Part shown: positions 48,738-60,273 of the stretch, piece after piece
Numbering within the stretch: the stretch's first letter is position 1
How the letters are laid out: every line of letters starts with the position of its first letter
From: Daldinia sp. FL1419
Lineage: Eukaryota > Ascomycota > Sordariomycetes > Xylariales > Hypoxylaceae
Reading direction: 5' to 3'
Assembly: GCA_025201765.1 (NCBI GenBank)
Contig: MU623357.1
Coordinates: 285,570 to 349,569 of the forward strand
DNA: 64,000 bases
Program-made: the position numbers and the translations under genes
The notes under the pieces: generated by a model
What the model saw: the letters and a program-made list of their open reading frames with translations, nothing else
Databases searched by the model: none
Told to the model about the DNA's origin: nothing

Positions 48738-50865
48738 ATGGAGAAAACGTTATCCCCGAACACTTCCGAATCTCGACCTACGCCGACTCATGCATTAAAT
48801 ATTAGAGCTTGCACAAACTGCTCTCGAGTAAAATGCAAATGCATCTACCGAACTGACGCCGCCATTTGCGAACGGTAGGTTTAGACATGACTATTCCTAT
48901 ACCTTATGGAATTGGCTTGGCGCTTTGACATCGAGTGCTAAGACTGCCCAGATGTTATCGTCTCAGGAAAAGTTGCACGCCATCGGTCTCGGCTGGACGT
49001 CGTGGCGGAAAACGCCGCGGCATCTCTAGAACCGCTCGACTCGAAGAAAAGCTTGACGAACTAATGTCGAGCTTGAAAGCGCAAAAAGAGGCTGGAGGGA
49101 ACCATATAGAAAATGAGATAGATAATCACGACGAACAACAAGGAGCTCATGAATCTAACATAGAGGTGCCTCCAGCCGCCACTACATCTTCAGCCCCGGC
49201 TCCTCAGGAGCATCGAGAGTTAACCACGCTTGATACTGCAAAGACTTCGAGTTTAAATATTTCATTTCCTGATAATATGTCGTCGGCGGAAGCTGAAGAT
49301 TTACTAAGAAAATTCCGGGATGAGACTACAGCAAGTCAAACGCCTACTTATTTCTAAACTGTAGTGCCATCACTAACCATATAATAAAGGGTTTTCTGCC
49401 ACTAATCTATATCCCTCCGTATGCAAGAGCCCGACAAATTCAGGAAATTTTCCCATTTCTTTGGTTGACTATTATGTGTACGGTATCGCCATCACCAAGA
49501 AAACGAACCGCTTTAGGAGATCAGGCGAAGAATATCATAGTTGTAAAAGTGGTTATGCACAGGGAGAAGAGCCTAGATCTCCTACTAGGCCTCCTCACAT
49601 TTGTAGGATGGCTAGTAACCCGATTTGATGTTTTGTAGTCTTGATCCCTTCGTCTAACCCTTCACTAGGTCGCATCTACAGAAACGGGACAAACCCTTCT
49701 GGACATTATTCTCGCAGTTGATTGTTACTCTGGTTTGTGATTTGGGTCTCCATAGACCACCATCCGACCGGGCTATGTTTTGCGCTGCTGGCAACAACAG
49801 CGATCCGCAAATATTAAACCGTCTCAAGGCTCGCCCGCATGAGGAGCAACGGGCAGTATTGGGGGCTTTTGTTATTACCTCAATGTTAGTTTTTCGGCTC
49901 GCAGTCTTAATCTTCCTCTTTGCCGTTACTATAACCCATTAATCATCTAACGAGTGTCTAGGATATCAAACATCTTCAAGCATGCGCCGGGACTTCGCTG
50001 GTCTCCCTATCTCGACGTTTACCTTTCTAACCTTGCACGGAGCAGCAAAGTACCTCAAGACGAAAGTCTGACAGCAATGGTAAAAATGCAACTGATTGCG
50101 AACCAAATATACGACGAATCTCTCTATACAAACGGTGGGCGACCCCCAGCTCTCTACTTGTCTGCTCTCCGATCGCAACTACGCGAGATAATCAAAGAAG
50201 AAAACCTTAGCGCAGGGGTCAGAAACCATCGTGAGTTTTATCTGTGATCATCAGTTTTGATCCATCTTTCTGACGATGCACTCCGCCTAGCTATGATCTT
50301 GGAGCTTTATCACTTTACAGAGCTTTTAATAAATGAGACTGAAATAAGCAAGCCGGTCACGCCCTGGAACGAGCCGGACTTGCGACGGTTTGAGATTTAT
50401 CAGCGTTGTCTTGCCTCGATCAAGGCATATCTTGACGCTTTCTTCTCTACTCCCATCGCCCTTCTTGGTAACATGTCGTTCACAAGTTACCCTCAACTCG
50501 TTACAGTTATGAAAGGCCTACATACGATGACCACATTACAAGATCCGTGTTGGGACCGAGCGGCGGTTCGAAGAAGTGTTGATTTGATCCCGACTTGCGA
50601 TAAGATCATCGGACTTTTTGAATATTTGAAGGCTGCCTCAGCTCTACTTTCACTCGATGGCGGCGAAGATGAGTCGTATAACTGGGCCCTGGGAGTTTTC
50701 CGGAAGTTAAGAGCAGCATGGCAATATGACCTAGAAAACATGGGCACAACAAACACTGAAGAGCACGAAACTAACGGATTTAATGGTGGCGAGGGGGGCG
50801 AGTTCACGGCATCCACAGACGCCATAGACGATTTGTGGTTCTTTAATATGTTCAACGATTTCTAG
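48738..50865 (+). pseudogene. Zn2Cys6 transcription factor, probably disrupted
   Basis: Modelled exons: 48738-48874, 48952-49360, 49390-49614, 49682-49884, 49962-50230 and 50291-50865. The Zn2Cys6 cluster (C25, C28, C35, C44, C47, C54) is complete once the first intron is removed. The middle domain is recognisable: PPYARARQIQEIFPFLWLTIM, FWTLFSQLIVTLVCDLGLHRPP and APGLRWSPYLDVYL. All junctions but one are standard. Between exons 2 and 3 no normal intron restores the frame. The only frame-compatible GT-AG interval is 29 nt, unusually short, and it leaves an in-frame TAA at 49355-49357 (codon 181 of the model). The likely explanations are a nonsense mutation or partial intron loss, an assembly error, or unusual splicing. 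Everything downstream is open, so any inactivation is recent. Confidence 0.6.
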
Positions 50866-51191
50866 GGGTGAAACATGCAGAATATTCTTACCAATTCGGC
50901 TACCTACGTCTTGGACCCAAGGTACCCGGCATACCGGATAGATTAATTGGAACATAGATGGCGATCTAGTGTAATAATATTTATGGGACATGTATGGCAG
51001 ACCATATGTGCCACTTTGTTAAATTGATTTTGGTTGAATATTAAATTAGATTTGGTTAAGTGTAATAGTAATTTTATTAGTGAATATTTAAATTTTTATA
51101 AGAAATATTTAAATTTTATATAAATTAAATAAATATATGTTTATTGATAATTGAATAATTTATATATATTAATATATTAAGATTATAGATA

Positions 51192-51370
51192 AAATTTATT
51201 TTAGTAAACTTAAATTAGAAATTTTTGATTAGTTATTATAGTCATTTTAATATGGTTTATACAAATGTATTTGTGGGGTTGTGTATGTTATGGCAAATAA
51301 GAGACGGTTTTTGGTGGGAGGGGTATATTAGGGATCTGATTGGTTAAAAAATGTTGTGGTTTAAAAAGTA
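51192..51370 (+). repeat. Direct repeat copy A inside the element
   Basis: Pairs with copy B about 200 bp downstream. Shared blocks include ATTTATTTTAGTAA, GGGTTGTGTATGTT, GTGGGAGGGGTATATTAGGG and GTTAAAAAAT. Differences are mostly C/T and G/A transitions. Confidence 0.8.
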
Positions 51371-51392
51371 CAAAAAATGTTGAGATAAGTTT

Positions 51393-51569
51393 AGATTTAT
51401 TTTAGTAAGTTTAAATTAGAATTTTTACTAGCTATTATAGCCACCCCAATCTAATCTATATAGATGTATTTGTAGGGTTGTGTATGTTGTGGTAAATAAG
51501 AGATAATTTTTAGTGGGAGGGGTATATTAGGGGTTTGATTAGTTAAAAAATATTATGGTTTAAAAAATA
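51393..51569 (+). repeat. Direct repeat copy B inside the element
   Basis: Second copy of the 175-bp unit. It keeps CACCCC where copy A reads CATTTT, and has ATAATTTTTAGTG where copy A reads ACGGTTTTTGGTG. Each copy therefore holds transition changes of its own. Confidence 0.8.
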
Positions 51570-53370
51570 ATCTTCCTAATTCGAACTAATATATCCCTTA
51601 TATATATGTAATTATTATAATATTATTTTTATAATATATAAATATTTATATATAATTTTATTGTATATGGTTTGTGTATATGTTAAGGATATATTGCCTT
51701 TTATAACTATCCAAAATCAATTTTGGTAAAGTGGCTCCTATGGTCCGCCATAATATAGGCATATTGTACACTAGGAAAATAGGTAATTATATGACTTTAA
51801 CAGGAGGTGCCTAAGTAAATATGATATGTCCTGATCGAAATAACCCCCCCGCCACTTATTATTAGAATGCATACGAAAGACGGGTAGATCTCAAAGTGAA
51901 GGAAGGAATATACTTGTGCAGTATATTAGTTTTAAGAAAGCTTAATATAATCTTGTAGGAATAACCTCTTCTATATTCCCGCAGGTACCTTTGATTGTTC
52001 TCTACGTGCTGTGACGCTGGAAGACGAAACAGGCTGTCCCCAACGATCCTACTGTCATAAATCAAAGACTTTTAGAGTTCCCCCAGTTACTTGTAACGAG
52101 ATCCTCATAATGAGTTGCAGATATAATCAAGTCTCTAATTACAAGATTTAATAATTCGAATAATCTATCAAAAGACAATTATAGAGTACCTGCCGACGTA
52201 AGTGCGTGAAAGTGAAGGGTCGCACCGTAGGATCGAACAATCGTCGAGCTACATGGTCAGGGGTATTATGTGTTTCGTCCATTTTTGATTCATCGAGGGT
52301 TATCTGAGGTTACCTAACTTGGATGATCTGATCCCAATGTTTCTGAGCGACTGGCTAGTAGAACTATGGCATACGCTCTTTTCGTACTTGGTGTTGCTAT
52401 TCATGGCCGGGTTAACCACCGGACTCGGAGTATTTTACTTCCTCGACATGTCTATAAATGTAGACGCTACACCCTGGACAGATGGGTAGGCGGGAGTCTA
52501 CCCATGATAATACGAACTCGCTCCCAAACACGACTATTACCTGGGAAGTGGGTACGTATGTATGCAGGTCGTCCTTTGAAGTCGAAGTCGTGTGTATCAA
52601 GAATAACATGATTGGCATGGAAGTAACCGCTAGATTTCCGGTGCCCTGTCGCGGGGGGTTACCCTTGTATCCGCATGGCAGCGCCCCAGTTGGAAATTCT
52701 AAGAACAGAGCCCTACCTATTTTTGCTACCATGTAGACGGATAGTGGCGTGGTCGACGGCCGACGGAATGTGCCTTTATTCTAAAAGCATTATCCTGTTC
52801 TTCGTTTTCAAGCGCGCATTGTGCAGAGGACGTCACTGGCAGCCTTCGGCTAATGGTTTTCGGGACCGCATGTAACAAATAGACGTTGTATTCTGAGACG
52901 GTAGCTGATCTACCTAGGTATCTATGTAGCTGCTTGGACTGCCGCTCAGCGGCACAGAATAGGCCTCCTCGCTGAATCAGCTTACAGCTCAACGTCAGTC
53001 AGAAATCACCCGAGGGGGGCTGATCAGACAATTGCAGTATTCGAGGACGCTCTAGGGAAGAAATCTAGGAATATCGAGATGCTAGGGGAGTTTCTTTCCA
53101 TATGCAAGGCAAAATAAGCAGTATGTACAATATACCTCGGTCTTTTTACCATCGAATCTCGAGGAGTTGGTATAATACAAGGCGCCCAAAACTCCTAGAG
53201 TCAAATGCAATACGCAGAGCTTGGAGCAGTAATCTAAATCTATTTCTTGCACCGGAAACCTCATATGAACGCCGACTCCTGCGCCATGGTATCATGCGAA
53301 GTTCACGCTTCATCGCCTCATGCCGAACCCAATGCGTAACGGTAAGTTAAAATGTATAGATGTATGGTCG

Positions 53371-54379
53371 TTAGGATTGCGTATCCAGAATCGCCGCATG
53401 GACCGCAGAACCTCCTATATTCGGGTTATTCAGAGCCGTTTGGTTTTGAGGCCCAGGCTTAAGATAGCAATTGCCTGGTGCGTCCCCGTCGAAGGCGACT
53501 GTACGGTTCGTCCAGACAGGAATAAAACTAACCCCAGCACAAGTGGCGTTTCTAGACGCGGAACTGTTGGCGAAATTTGAAGGCATATAGAAGGAATAAG
53601 AAGCACAGGCATCCATACAGTCGTCAAAGTTGCCTACAAAGAGGGACGATAGGGGATCGTTGGGTGCGTCACTATTACAGTATATTTTGAAAGTAGGATT
53701 GTCGAAAACTTGAGTTTAGATGGTTAGCAGTCATCCAAATTGACGTTCTCACGTCAACCGCACTCACATTGGGATTCGTATGTGGTTCCCGTCACCCCAG
53801 CTGAATTCGTAGAGCATCCTTTATCAATCGCGCTGGCGCCAGTCGATTCTGATCCTGGTGCCGTTACCGTGACAGTAGCTGGTGAAGCACTAAGTGCAGC
53901 CAACCGCGCTTCCGCGTCGTTCGCTCGGCTCGCTTCCACGCCAGTTCCCGCCGCCAAGCCTATCACGGCCGTTGATAAGAGGGCAATGATAATAGATAAA
54001 ATGAATACTAATACTGAACACCCTAGTATCCGTTGTGGCGCCCTTCCATGTTCCGATGGTAATGTAGGGCCGTACCCGGTTTGGTAGTCGTATGTAAACG
54101 ACGAGGGCGGCGGGTGCTCAACTGGCGCAAATCCTGCATACCCTACTGAGGGATTGGTTGAGTCTTCAGGCTTTACAGGAGTAATTGGTGTAGGCTGTCC
54201 ATATGTACTGGCCACTTCCGGCACAGAAGGAGGGTGATGAACTTCTGGAAAGTTTTGAGGTATCAGCTCAGGCGCCTCATCGTACTGTATGCAGGGTGAT
54301 ACATATATTAGGTAAGTGAGTCAAGAAAAAAAAATAAGAGTACCGCGATGGTGAGATAAGTACTCACTCTAGGGGGCAT
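53371..54379 (-). CDS. Single-pass membrane protein with Cys-rich extracellular domain
   Basis: Three exons on the reverse strand: 54379-54368 (only MPPR), 54284-53768 and 53708-53371, giving 288 residues. Introns are 83 and 59 nt, with GTGAGT donors at both. The N-terminal part is Pro/Tyr-rich and probably cytosolic (YDEAPELIPQNFPEVHH). One strong membrane segment follows at about residues 90-115 (ILGCSVLVFILSIIIALLST). The outer part begins with a Thr/Ser-rich stalk and contains cysteines spaced as in PAN/apple-like fungal proteins (C..C near SQC, IYCNSD, DDCMDACASY, NATCAGVSF, NCYLK), with several N-glycosylation sequons. Many ascomycetes have such proteins; their ligands are unknown. The tiny first exon was accepted because it gives the only good start in frame. 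Confidence 0.82.
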
Positions 54380-57300
54380 GTTTAGCAAGGGAACTTCGAA
54401 AATTGATGTCGGATTAGCAAAATTCAAGATCATCTAAGGCTCTCAGAGTGCTACAGTTCTCGAGCATCACGATCAGGAAAGAAGATCGTGGTCGCTGCTG
54501 ACAGAAGAACATATCAGAAACGATGGGACACAGCTCAGATATGAATGAGTTGCAGAATCACAGGCGAACTAGGGATAGGTCCAATCCTTGTTCATTTCTA
54601 GGTAACAGGTCTCTACGGTCCTAGAAGCGTAGCCAATAGAGACACGAGATTGGGTAGGTTCCCCTTGGAAGCTTGGGCTGTACACCTAGAACCCGGTCCC
54701 AATACCCACAGATGCCCCGGACGCCTCGACAAGGTTGCTTGAAAATAGACCGGGGTCTCCGTGACTAAATGCATCTCAACGCAAGACATTGGATTCAGAA
54801 ATATGGAATTCAGCTAAAAAGGAACGTGGAAGCACGAATTCGCCTACGATTCCTCCGTATTTACGACGATGCTTCGGAGTTCTATTATAAGACTCTCGGG
54901 TTAATCACTTCTCCGTTATACCTAGAGATAGCTATATTCGTTAGTCTTTACATCATGAACACGGATGAGGCAAGTTAGATTGGTGTCATTTAACTACACC
55001 AATTACGAACCAATACTTCGCCCTCCCCATGTTTTGGTATATGCATCTTACTCTGTCTGATAGATGTATGTAGCATCGCACTACTAGCTAGTTCTTACTC
55101 GCTGATGAGCAAAAGTACATAACCTAGTAACTACGATTACATCCCATTAGCGGCACGATTTAAGACTTCATTACGACCAAATAATTATCTACCTAGGTAA
55201 GTAGGCAGTCATGTAAATAAATCAAGTCAAACAATAATCTTCAGATCTATATGATCGAGCGATGTCCACAAATACCCGACTTCCAAGCAATATTTCTGGG
55301 CAATCAACAAAAAAAAACAGTTATAACGCCTCTTAAAAGTAAAGAAAAGGATAGTGAAGTGCTTAACTACCTTACGTATGTTGATGCAAACCGAAAAGCG
55401 ACAGTGGTGGGTTGTTTTGCCATTAACACGGGGTAGGGTTTGTATTCCATCGATCAAGAAGGACTTGTCGTGAAGATACGGAATGCTGACGCCAGCCATC
55501 GGGGCAAAGTGGCCAAAAGGTCTCATAAGGCTGAACACTAGGACCACGTTCCCGGTTCGTGATGCCAGGGACTTATTAGTCATGTAAATTAAAGGACTTG
55601 ACAGCATTAAATCCGACATTATACCTCTAGTAATGGCACGAGTGTGGTTTCATTACTCCAGTATAATAGTGTACGTAGTGTTTCTCAGCCCAGCCTTGAT
55701 TCTCTTTAATTACTATATGCCAACTTCAGTCGACATAGAATAATGACATCGTGGGAGTCAAGCTAAACTGAGCCTAGTCATAGCTTTCATATTGTCATTA
55801 CGACCGTTTATAAATCAGAAACTATGTAGGTGCTCCTTCCACGATCCGTGGGACGTTGCGGCCTTGGCGTCCGCGGCGCGTGTAAGTTATAAAACCCACG
55901 ACAACACCAGCGATGGTAGACACCGGGATGCTATACATAAACATTTTGAGTTTTCTTCGATCTGGTATAGTATGATAACTGCGCCTTGGTAGATGTTGGT
56001 ATTCTTTATCTTGGTTACGTGGCAATTAATAGATAAATGCGGGTGACTGCATATGTCTTTAGATACTTACAAACGGGTAGATACCTCAGGTGATATACCT
56101 ATTAATCGAGCCTTGCGTTAAAATACGTGGCCTAGATATTCTCTACTGAATTAGTATCTTACCTAGTAGGAGATATTTGCGAGGCTCAGATTCTTGTATG
56201 TATGGTGGTTCTCGGGACATGGGGTTAACGGCCAAGCCTCGAGTTATACGCTCTGTTCGCATTTGAGTCTAGTCTTTGCTACTTCCAAACTCCAGAGACA
56301 GTCAACCCATCGACTATACGAGAGCTCTCTATCGATCTCGGTACGTGTTAACTATTGGATCTACATCATGTTATAACCCGCTCCCCAAATCGAGCAATTT
56401 AGCTAGGTCTGATTGGTGTCACTTAAGAATCACCAAGAAATAATAACATGCACCTGTGAAAAGTAAAACATGTAATAGTATACTAACGTTTCGTCTTTCT
56501 ATAACTCATCAAATCTGGTTCGGGTATAGATAGGTTGTAGTACTATGTTTTTGTCGTAGCAAATCGAGACTTTAACAATTGACAGGGTATGACAATCGAC
56601 TCTCGGCTACCCTTTGTTGTCAGTAGATGATCATTCTTTAGGCAAGAGTATATAAGACACTTAAAAGGATACCCTCTTCGTGTGTAGGTAAGTTACCTAG
56701 ATAACTTCAGATTCCCACAGCTTAGGTAGGTTTATATAGTCCCCCTAATCGAGGTTTTGTCGATGTTATTTATTCCGATGCGTTACTACCTGAGCCGTAT
56801 AGGTTTTGGTCTGATAAGGTTGGATTTGGATTTGTTGGTTCCCTGTTGTCTTTGACTTATAGTTTGAAATTTATGAAAACCGCAAATCTTATTACCAGGA
56901 AATAGTCTTGATTATTCGAAGAAAATAGGTGATGTCATGTAAAAGGCGTACCCCAGATTGACTGGACATACTGGCATACGGTGCACTAGAGTCAGTGAGT
57001 TAGGTAGGCTAGGTACCTCCTATTAATGCTTGAACCCCTGATAACGGCCTTCGCTGTCAACTGATGGATTCTACTAAGCCACTACGAAAAAGAGCCTAGT
57101 TGATCGTCTGGCGGTGAAGCGGGGTCACGCCTTTGCCGATCGGAGGTCGAGTTGCATATGTAGCAGGCTGTCAGGTTACCTAGTTGGGCTGCTAAGTCAG
57201 GTACTCCAACATTTGGAGGGGCAGCTGTGAGGGGTAATTGCATAGTACCTATTTCAATGTATTAGCTAAGTATGTACCTAGATACATAATTATACCAATA

Positions 57301-58389
57301 TTTCAAAGGCAACTGGTTCTAAAAGCATTTTTTCTTACAGCGGGAAGAGAAATCAATCTTTATTTTTGTTTTCCTTCTGATAGGAAGTCGCTTTTAACCC
57401 TCGTGGAGGGTGACAGATTGTGTGGATTGGATTCATTATAATTCAGACATCAGGGTCCAACAATGGATAGATTAATCCTCTATTACTACGCGTGTTCGCT
57501 AAGCTTCTTGGAGTAAGGTACTGTACCTTATTCTACCACTATCCCACGTTAATAGGTACTATTCCCATAACCACGGATAGCGTCCTTGAGTACCTAGGTA
57601 CCTACCTACTTATGGTACATTGCCTAGTGTAAGTACGGTTGATTACCTATGTATATAAGTACTTGACCCTACATGTAGGAGCTATTCAACGTTCCTCCTC
57701 GTAAGCCGCATATGCATGGTGAGTATTTAGGTCATTTATATGCATCGTAATACATCGGACGGAGTATTTAGCTTACCGCTACAGGCCTTTATGTGTTCTA
57801 AGTGTGGCTGAAATACGCTAGACCCCGGGGGATAGGCCAATCGTTAGTGTTCAATGCTCCTGACTCGGAATGGCGGGATGTAGCGTGGGTGGGACTTTCC
57901 AATTGGAATACGTCGAAGCCCAAGGGATTGGATCCGTTAGTTTTTGTAGAATTCGGTTTCCGAACTCTTCCTTTCTCCTCTCTTATATTAAACTAAAGTA
58001 ATGTTCTTAGGTATACAAGAGGTATACATATATTAGGACAAACATTGGATTTTATATGTTCAAGTTAATTGAAGGGGATTGTTTCTTTTTTTTCTAAAGG
58101 AAGAACAAATGTATAGGCCTCTCAATTCTTAAGTCGAGAGCTATTCCCATGTGTTCCATAGCAAAAGATTGTTAGGTGAGCCAGTTAGGATTTTCTTCCC
58201 GAGCAGTATAATTCTAGTCACACCTTTCAAACTTCACCTTTTTTTTTCTTTTCTTTTTTTTGCGTTCCCTCTCGGTATACTAGTTGTACCATCGTCTAAC
58301 CTCTTCGCATAGATTTCATTTGTGACATTCCTATCTCCTATTCTACACGTCCTTAGTAGTAGCGTTCTTCCTATACGACACCGCCCACA
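54380..58389. other. Four-kilobase intergenic region
   Basis: No gene is supported on either strand; the longest frame (55227-55619, reverse) has no recognisable motif. The region holds TACCTAGGTACCTACC copies (57589-57610) and a pyrimidine tract (58231-58260, mostly T with C) close to the MTHFR start, typical of strong fungal promoters. Confidence 0.45.
58231..58262 (+). promoter_or_regulatory. Pyrimidine-rich tract upstream of MTHFR
   Basis: A T/C tract about 130 bp before the start codon. Such tracts are common just upstream of transcription starts in highly expressed filamentous-fungal genes. Promoter function is inferred from position and composition only. Confidence 0.45.
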
Positions 58390-60273
58390 ATGCATATCCA
58401 CGAGATGCTTGCAGACGCCGAGAGGACTGGCCAGCCGTCCTTCTCTTTCGAATATTTCCCCCCGAAGACAGCCCAAGGTGTTCAAAACTTGTACGATCGA
58501 ATGGAACGCATGTACGACTTTGGACCCAAGTTTATCGATATTACATGGGGAGCAGGAGGGCGAATTGCTGAGTTGACCTGCGACATAGTCGTTCAGGCTC
58601 AGGCCTACTTTGGCCTTGAGACCTGTATGCATCTAACCTGCACGGATATGGGCGAGGATAAAATTAATGATGCGTTGAGGAGGGCATATAAGGCTGGCTG
58701 CACCAACATATTGGCGCTGCGGGGTGACCCTCCTCGTGAAAAGGAGCAGTGGGTGGCTACCGACAGCGGTTTCAGATATGCAAGGGATCTCGTGGCTCAT
58801 ATACGTAAAACATATGGAAAACACTTTGACATCGGCGTTGCCGGTTATCCCGAGGGTTGCGACGACAATAAAGACGAAGATCTACTGCTGGACCATTTAA
58901 AAGAGAAGGTTGATATGGGTGCTACATTCATCGTCACGCAGATGTTCTACGACGCTGATAATTTCATAAGATGGGTAAAAAAGGTCCGAGAAAGGGGGAT
59001 TACCATTCCAATCATACCCGGAATCATGCCGATTGCAACGTACGCGAGCTTTCTTCGACGAGCAAATCATATGAATTGCAAGATACCCGAAGAATGGATG
59101 GCCGCTCTCGAACCGGTAAAGAACGACGACGCTACCGTGAGGGAGGTTGGGAAGACCTTGGTTGCTCAGCTTTGCCGAAAGATTATGTCCGCTGGTATTG
59201 TTCACCTTCACTTCTATACCATGAACTTGGCCCAGGCAACCCGTATGATTTTGGAAGAACTGGATTGGATGCCCACCACAACCCGTCCTCGGAAGCAAGC
59301 ACTGCCATGGAAACAGTCCCTTGCACTTGGACGACGCGATGAAGATGTCCGTCCTATTTTCTGGCGTAACCGTAACAAGTCATATGTCTCGAGAACTCAG
59401 GACTGGGATGAGTTTCCAAACGGGAGATGGGGAGACTCGCGTTCTCCTGCTTTTGGTGAACTAGACGCGTATGGAATTGGGTTAACCGGCACAAACGAGT
59501 CCAATCGTAAGAAATGGGGCGAACCTAAGTCCATACAAGATATTGCCTCTCTCTTCGTACGATACATAGAAAGAGATCTCCCTTCCTTACCCTGGAGCGA
59601 AGCACCCCTAACTAGCGAGTCTGACTCTATCAAAGATGATCTTATCAAACTCAATCAGCGCGGGCTGTTAACTATTAATTCTCAACCGGCGGTAGATGGT
59701 GTCAAGTCTACTCATCCAGTCTACGGATGGGGTCCTCCTAACGGATATGTCTACCAGAAGGCATATCTTGAATTACTAGTCTCTCCTGATCTATTTCCTG
59801 AAATAATCCGACGGATCGATGCTAACCCTGATTTGTCGTACTACGCCGTGACCCAGTCTGGGAGGCTCTCAACGAATACCCCTTCCGAGGGCCCCAACGC
59901 AGTGACATGGGGTGTCTTTCCAGGAAAAGAGATTGTCCAACCCACGATTGTTGAGAGTACCAGTTTCTTAGCTTGGAAAGATGAGGCCTTTAGACTTGGT
60001 ACGGATTGGGCCCATTGCCACGAAGCCAACTCGCCTAGTCGTATCTTGATCGAAAAGATCATGAATGAATGGTACTTGATTAACATCGGTAAGTTACCCG
60101 TCGCCGTTTGCGAGAGGGTGATACTAACGTATATTGTAGTCAACAACGACTTTCACCAGCCACGAACTATTTTTGAACTCTTCGATGGGCTAACAGTGAA
60201 GGACATTGATGTGCCCGTGGAACCCACCAAGGCAGAGCATAATGGAAATCAACAGGAGACGAACGGCGTTTAA
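58390..60273 (+). CDS. MET13: Methylenetetrahydrofolate reductase (Met13 type)
   Basis: Two exons, 58390-60088 and 60140-60273, giving 610 residues. The N-terminal catalytic barrel has the family motifs: SFSFEYFPPKTAQGVQNLYDRM, KFIDITWGAGG, GLETCMHLTCTDM, NILALRGDPPRE, FIVTQMFYD and IPIIPGIMPI. The C-terminal half is the regulatory domain (KWGEPKSIQDIASLF, VYGWGPPNGYVY, WGVFPGKEIVQPT). The first region resembles yeast Met13 more than Met12. The enzyme reduces 5,10-methylene-THF to 5-methyl-THF for methionine synthesis, using FAD and a reduced pyridine nucleotide. The 51-nt intron (GTAAGT donor, ATACTAAC branch, TTGTAG acceptor) is stop-free and a multiple of three. Removing it gives WYLINIVNNDFH, the conserved sequence, so the intron is considered real. 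Confidence 0.95.
   Translation: MHIHEMLADAERTGQPSFSFEYFPPKTAQGVQNLYDRMERMYDFGPKFIDITWGAGGRIAELTCDIVVQAQAYFGLETCMHLTCTDMGEDKINDALRRAYKAGCTNILALRGDPPREKEQWVATDSGFRYARDLVAHIRKTYGKHFDIGVAGYPEGCDDNKDEDLLLDHLKEKVDMGATFIVTQMFYDADNFIRWVKKVRERGITIPIIPGIMPIATYASFLRRANHMNCKIPEEWMAALEPVKNDDATVREVGKTLVAQLCRKIMSAGIVHLHFYTMNLAQATRMILEELDWMPTTTRPRKQALPWKQSLALGRRDEDVRPIFWRNRNKSYVSRTQDWDEFPNGRWGDSRSPAFGELDAYGIGLTGTNESNRKKWGEPKSIQDIASLFVRYIERDLPSLPWSEAPLTSESDSIKDDLIKLNQRGLLTINSQPAVDGVKSTHPVYGWGPPNGYVYQKAYLELLVSPDLFPEIIRRIDANPDLSYYAVTQSGRLSTNTPSEGPNAVTWGVFPGKEIVQPTIVESTSFLAWKDEAFRLGTDWAHCHEANSPSRILIEKIMNEWYLINIGKLPVAVCERVILTYIVVNNDFHQPRTIFELFDGLTVKDIDVPVEPTKAEHNGNQQETNGV

Larger units (their letters stand above)
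50995..51750. mobile_element. MITE-like element with terminal inverted repeats and TA flanks
   Basis: The two ends are inverted copies of about 40 bp. The left end reads TGGCAGACCATATGTGCCAC and continues to TTGATTTTGG; the reverse complement of the right end reads TGGCGGACCATAGGAGCCAC and also continues to TTGATTTTGG. By eye about 33 of 40 positions agree. Both ends are flanked by TA, as expected for Tc1/mariner-type target duplication. The 756-bp interior is very AT-rich, has no transposase frame and holds two diverged direct copies of about 175 bp. The size and lack of coding capacity fit a non-autonomous (MITE-like) element or a decayed transposon. It lies about 130 bp past the stop codon of the Zn2Cys6 gene. 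Confidence 0.75.
50866..53370. other. AT-rich intergenic region containing a transposon-like element
   Basis: About 2.5 kb. The first part is occupied by the inverted-repeat element at 50995-51750, listed separately. The rest is unannotated. A forward frame around 52305-52491 encodes a hydrophobic stretch (LFSYLVLLFMAGLTTGLGVF), but it lacks supporting context and is not called. Confidence 0.5.

Noticed and set aside
52305..52491. Forward frame with a hydrophobic stretch (LFSYLVLLFMAGLTTGLGVF)
   Set aside because: There is no upstream start context, no splice continuation that I could extend and no family match. It is probably chance.
55227..55619. Reverse-strand 130-codon frame in the intergenic region
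   Set aside because: No motif or splice context, and the composition is AT-driven.
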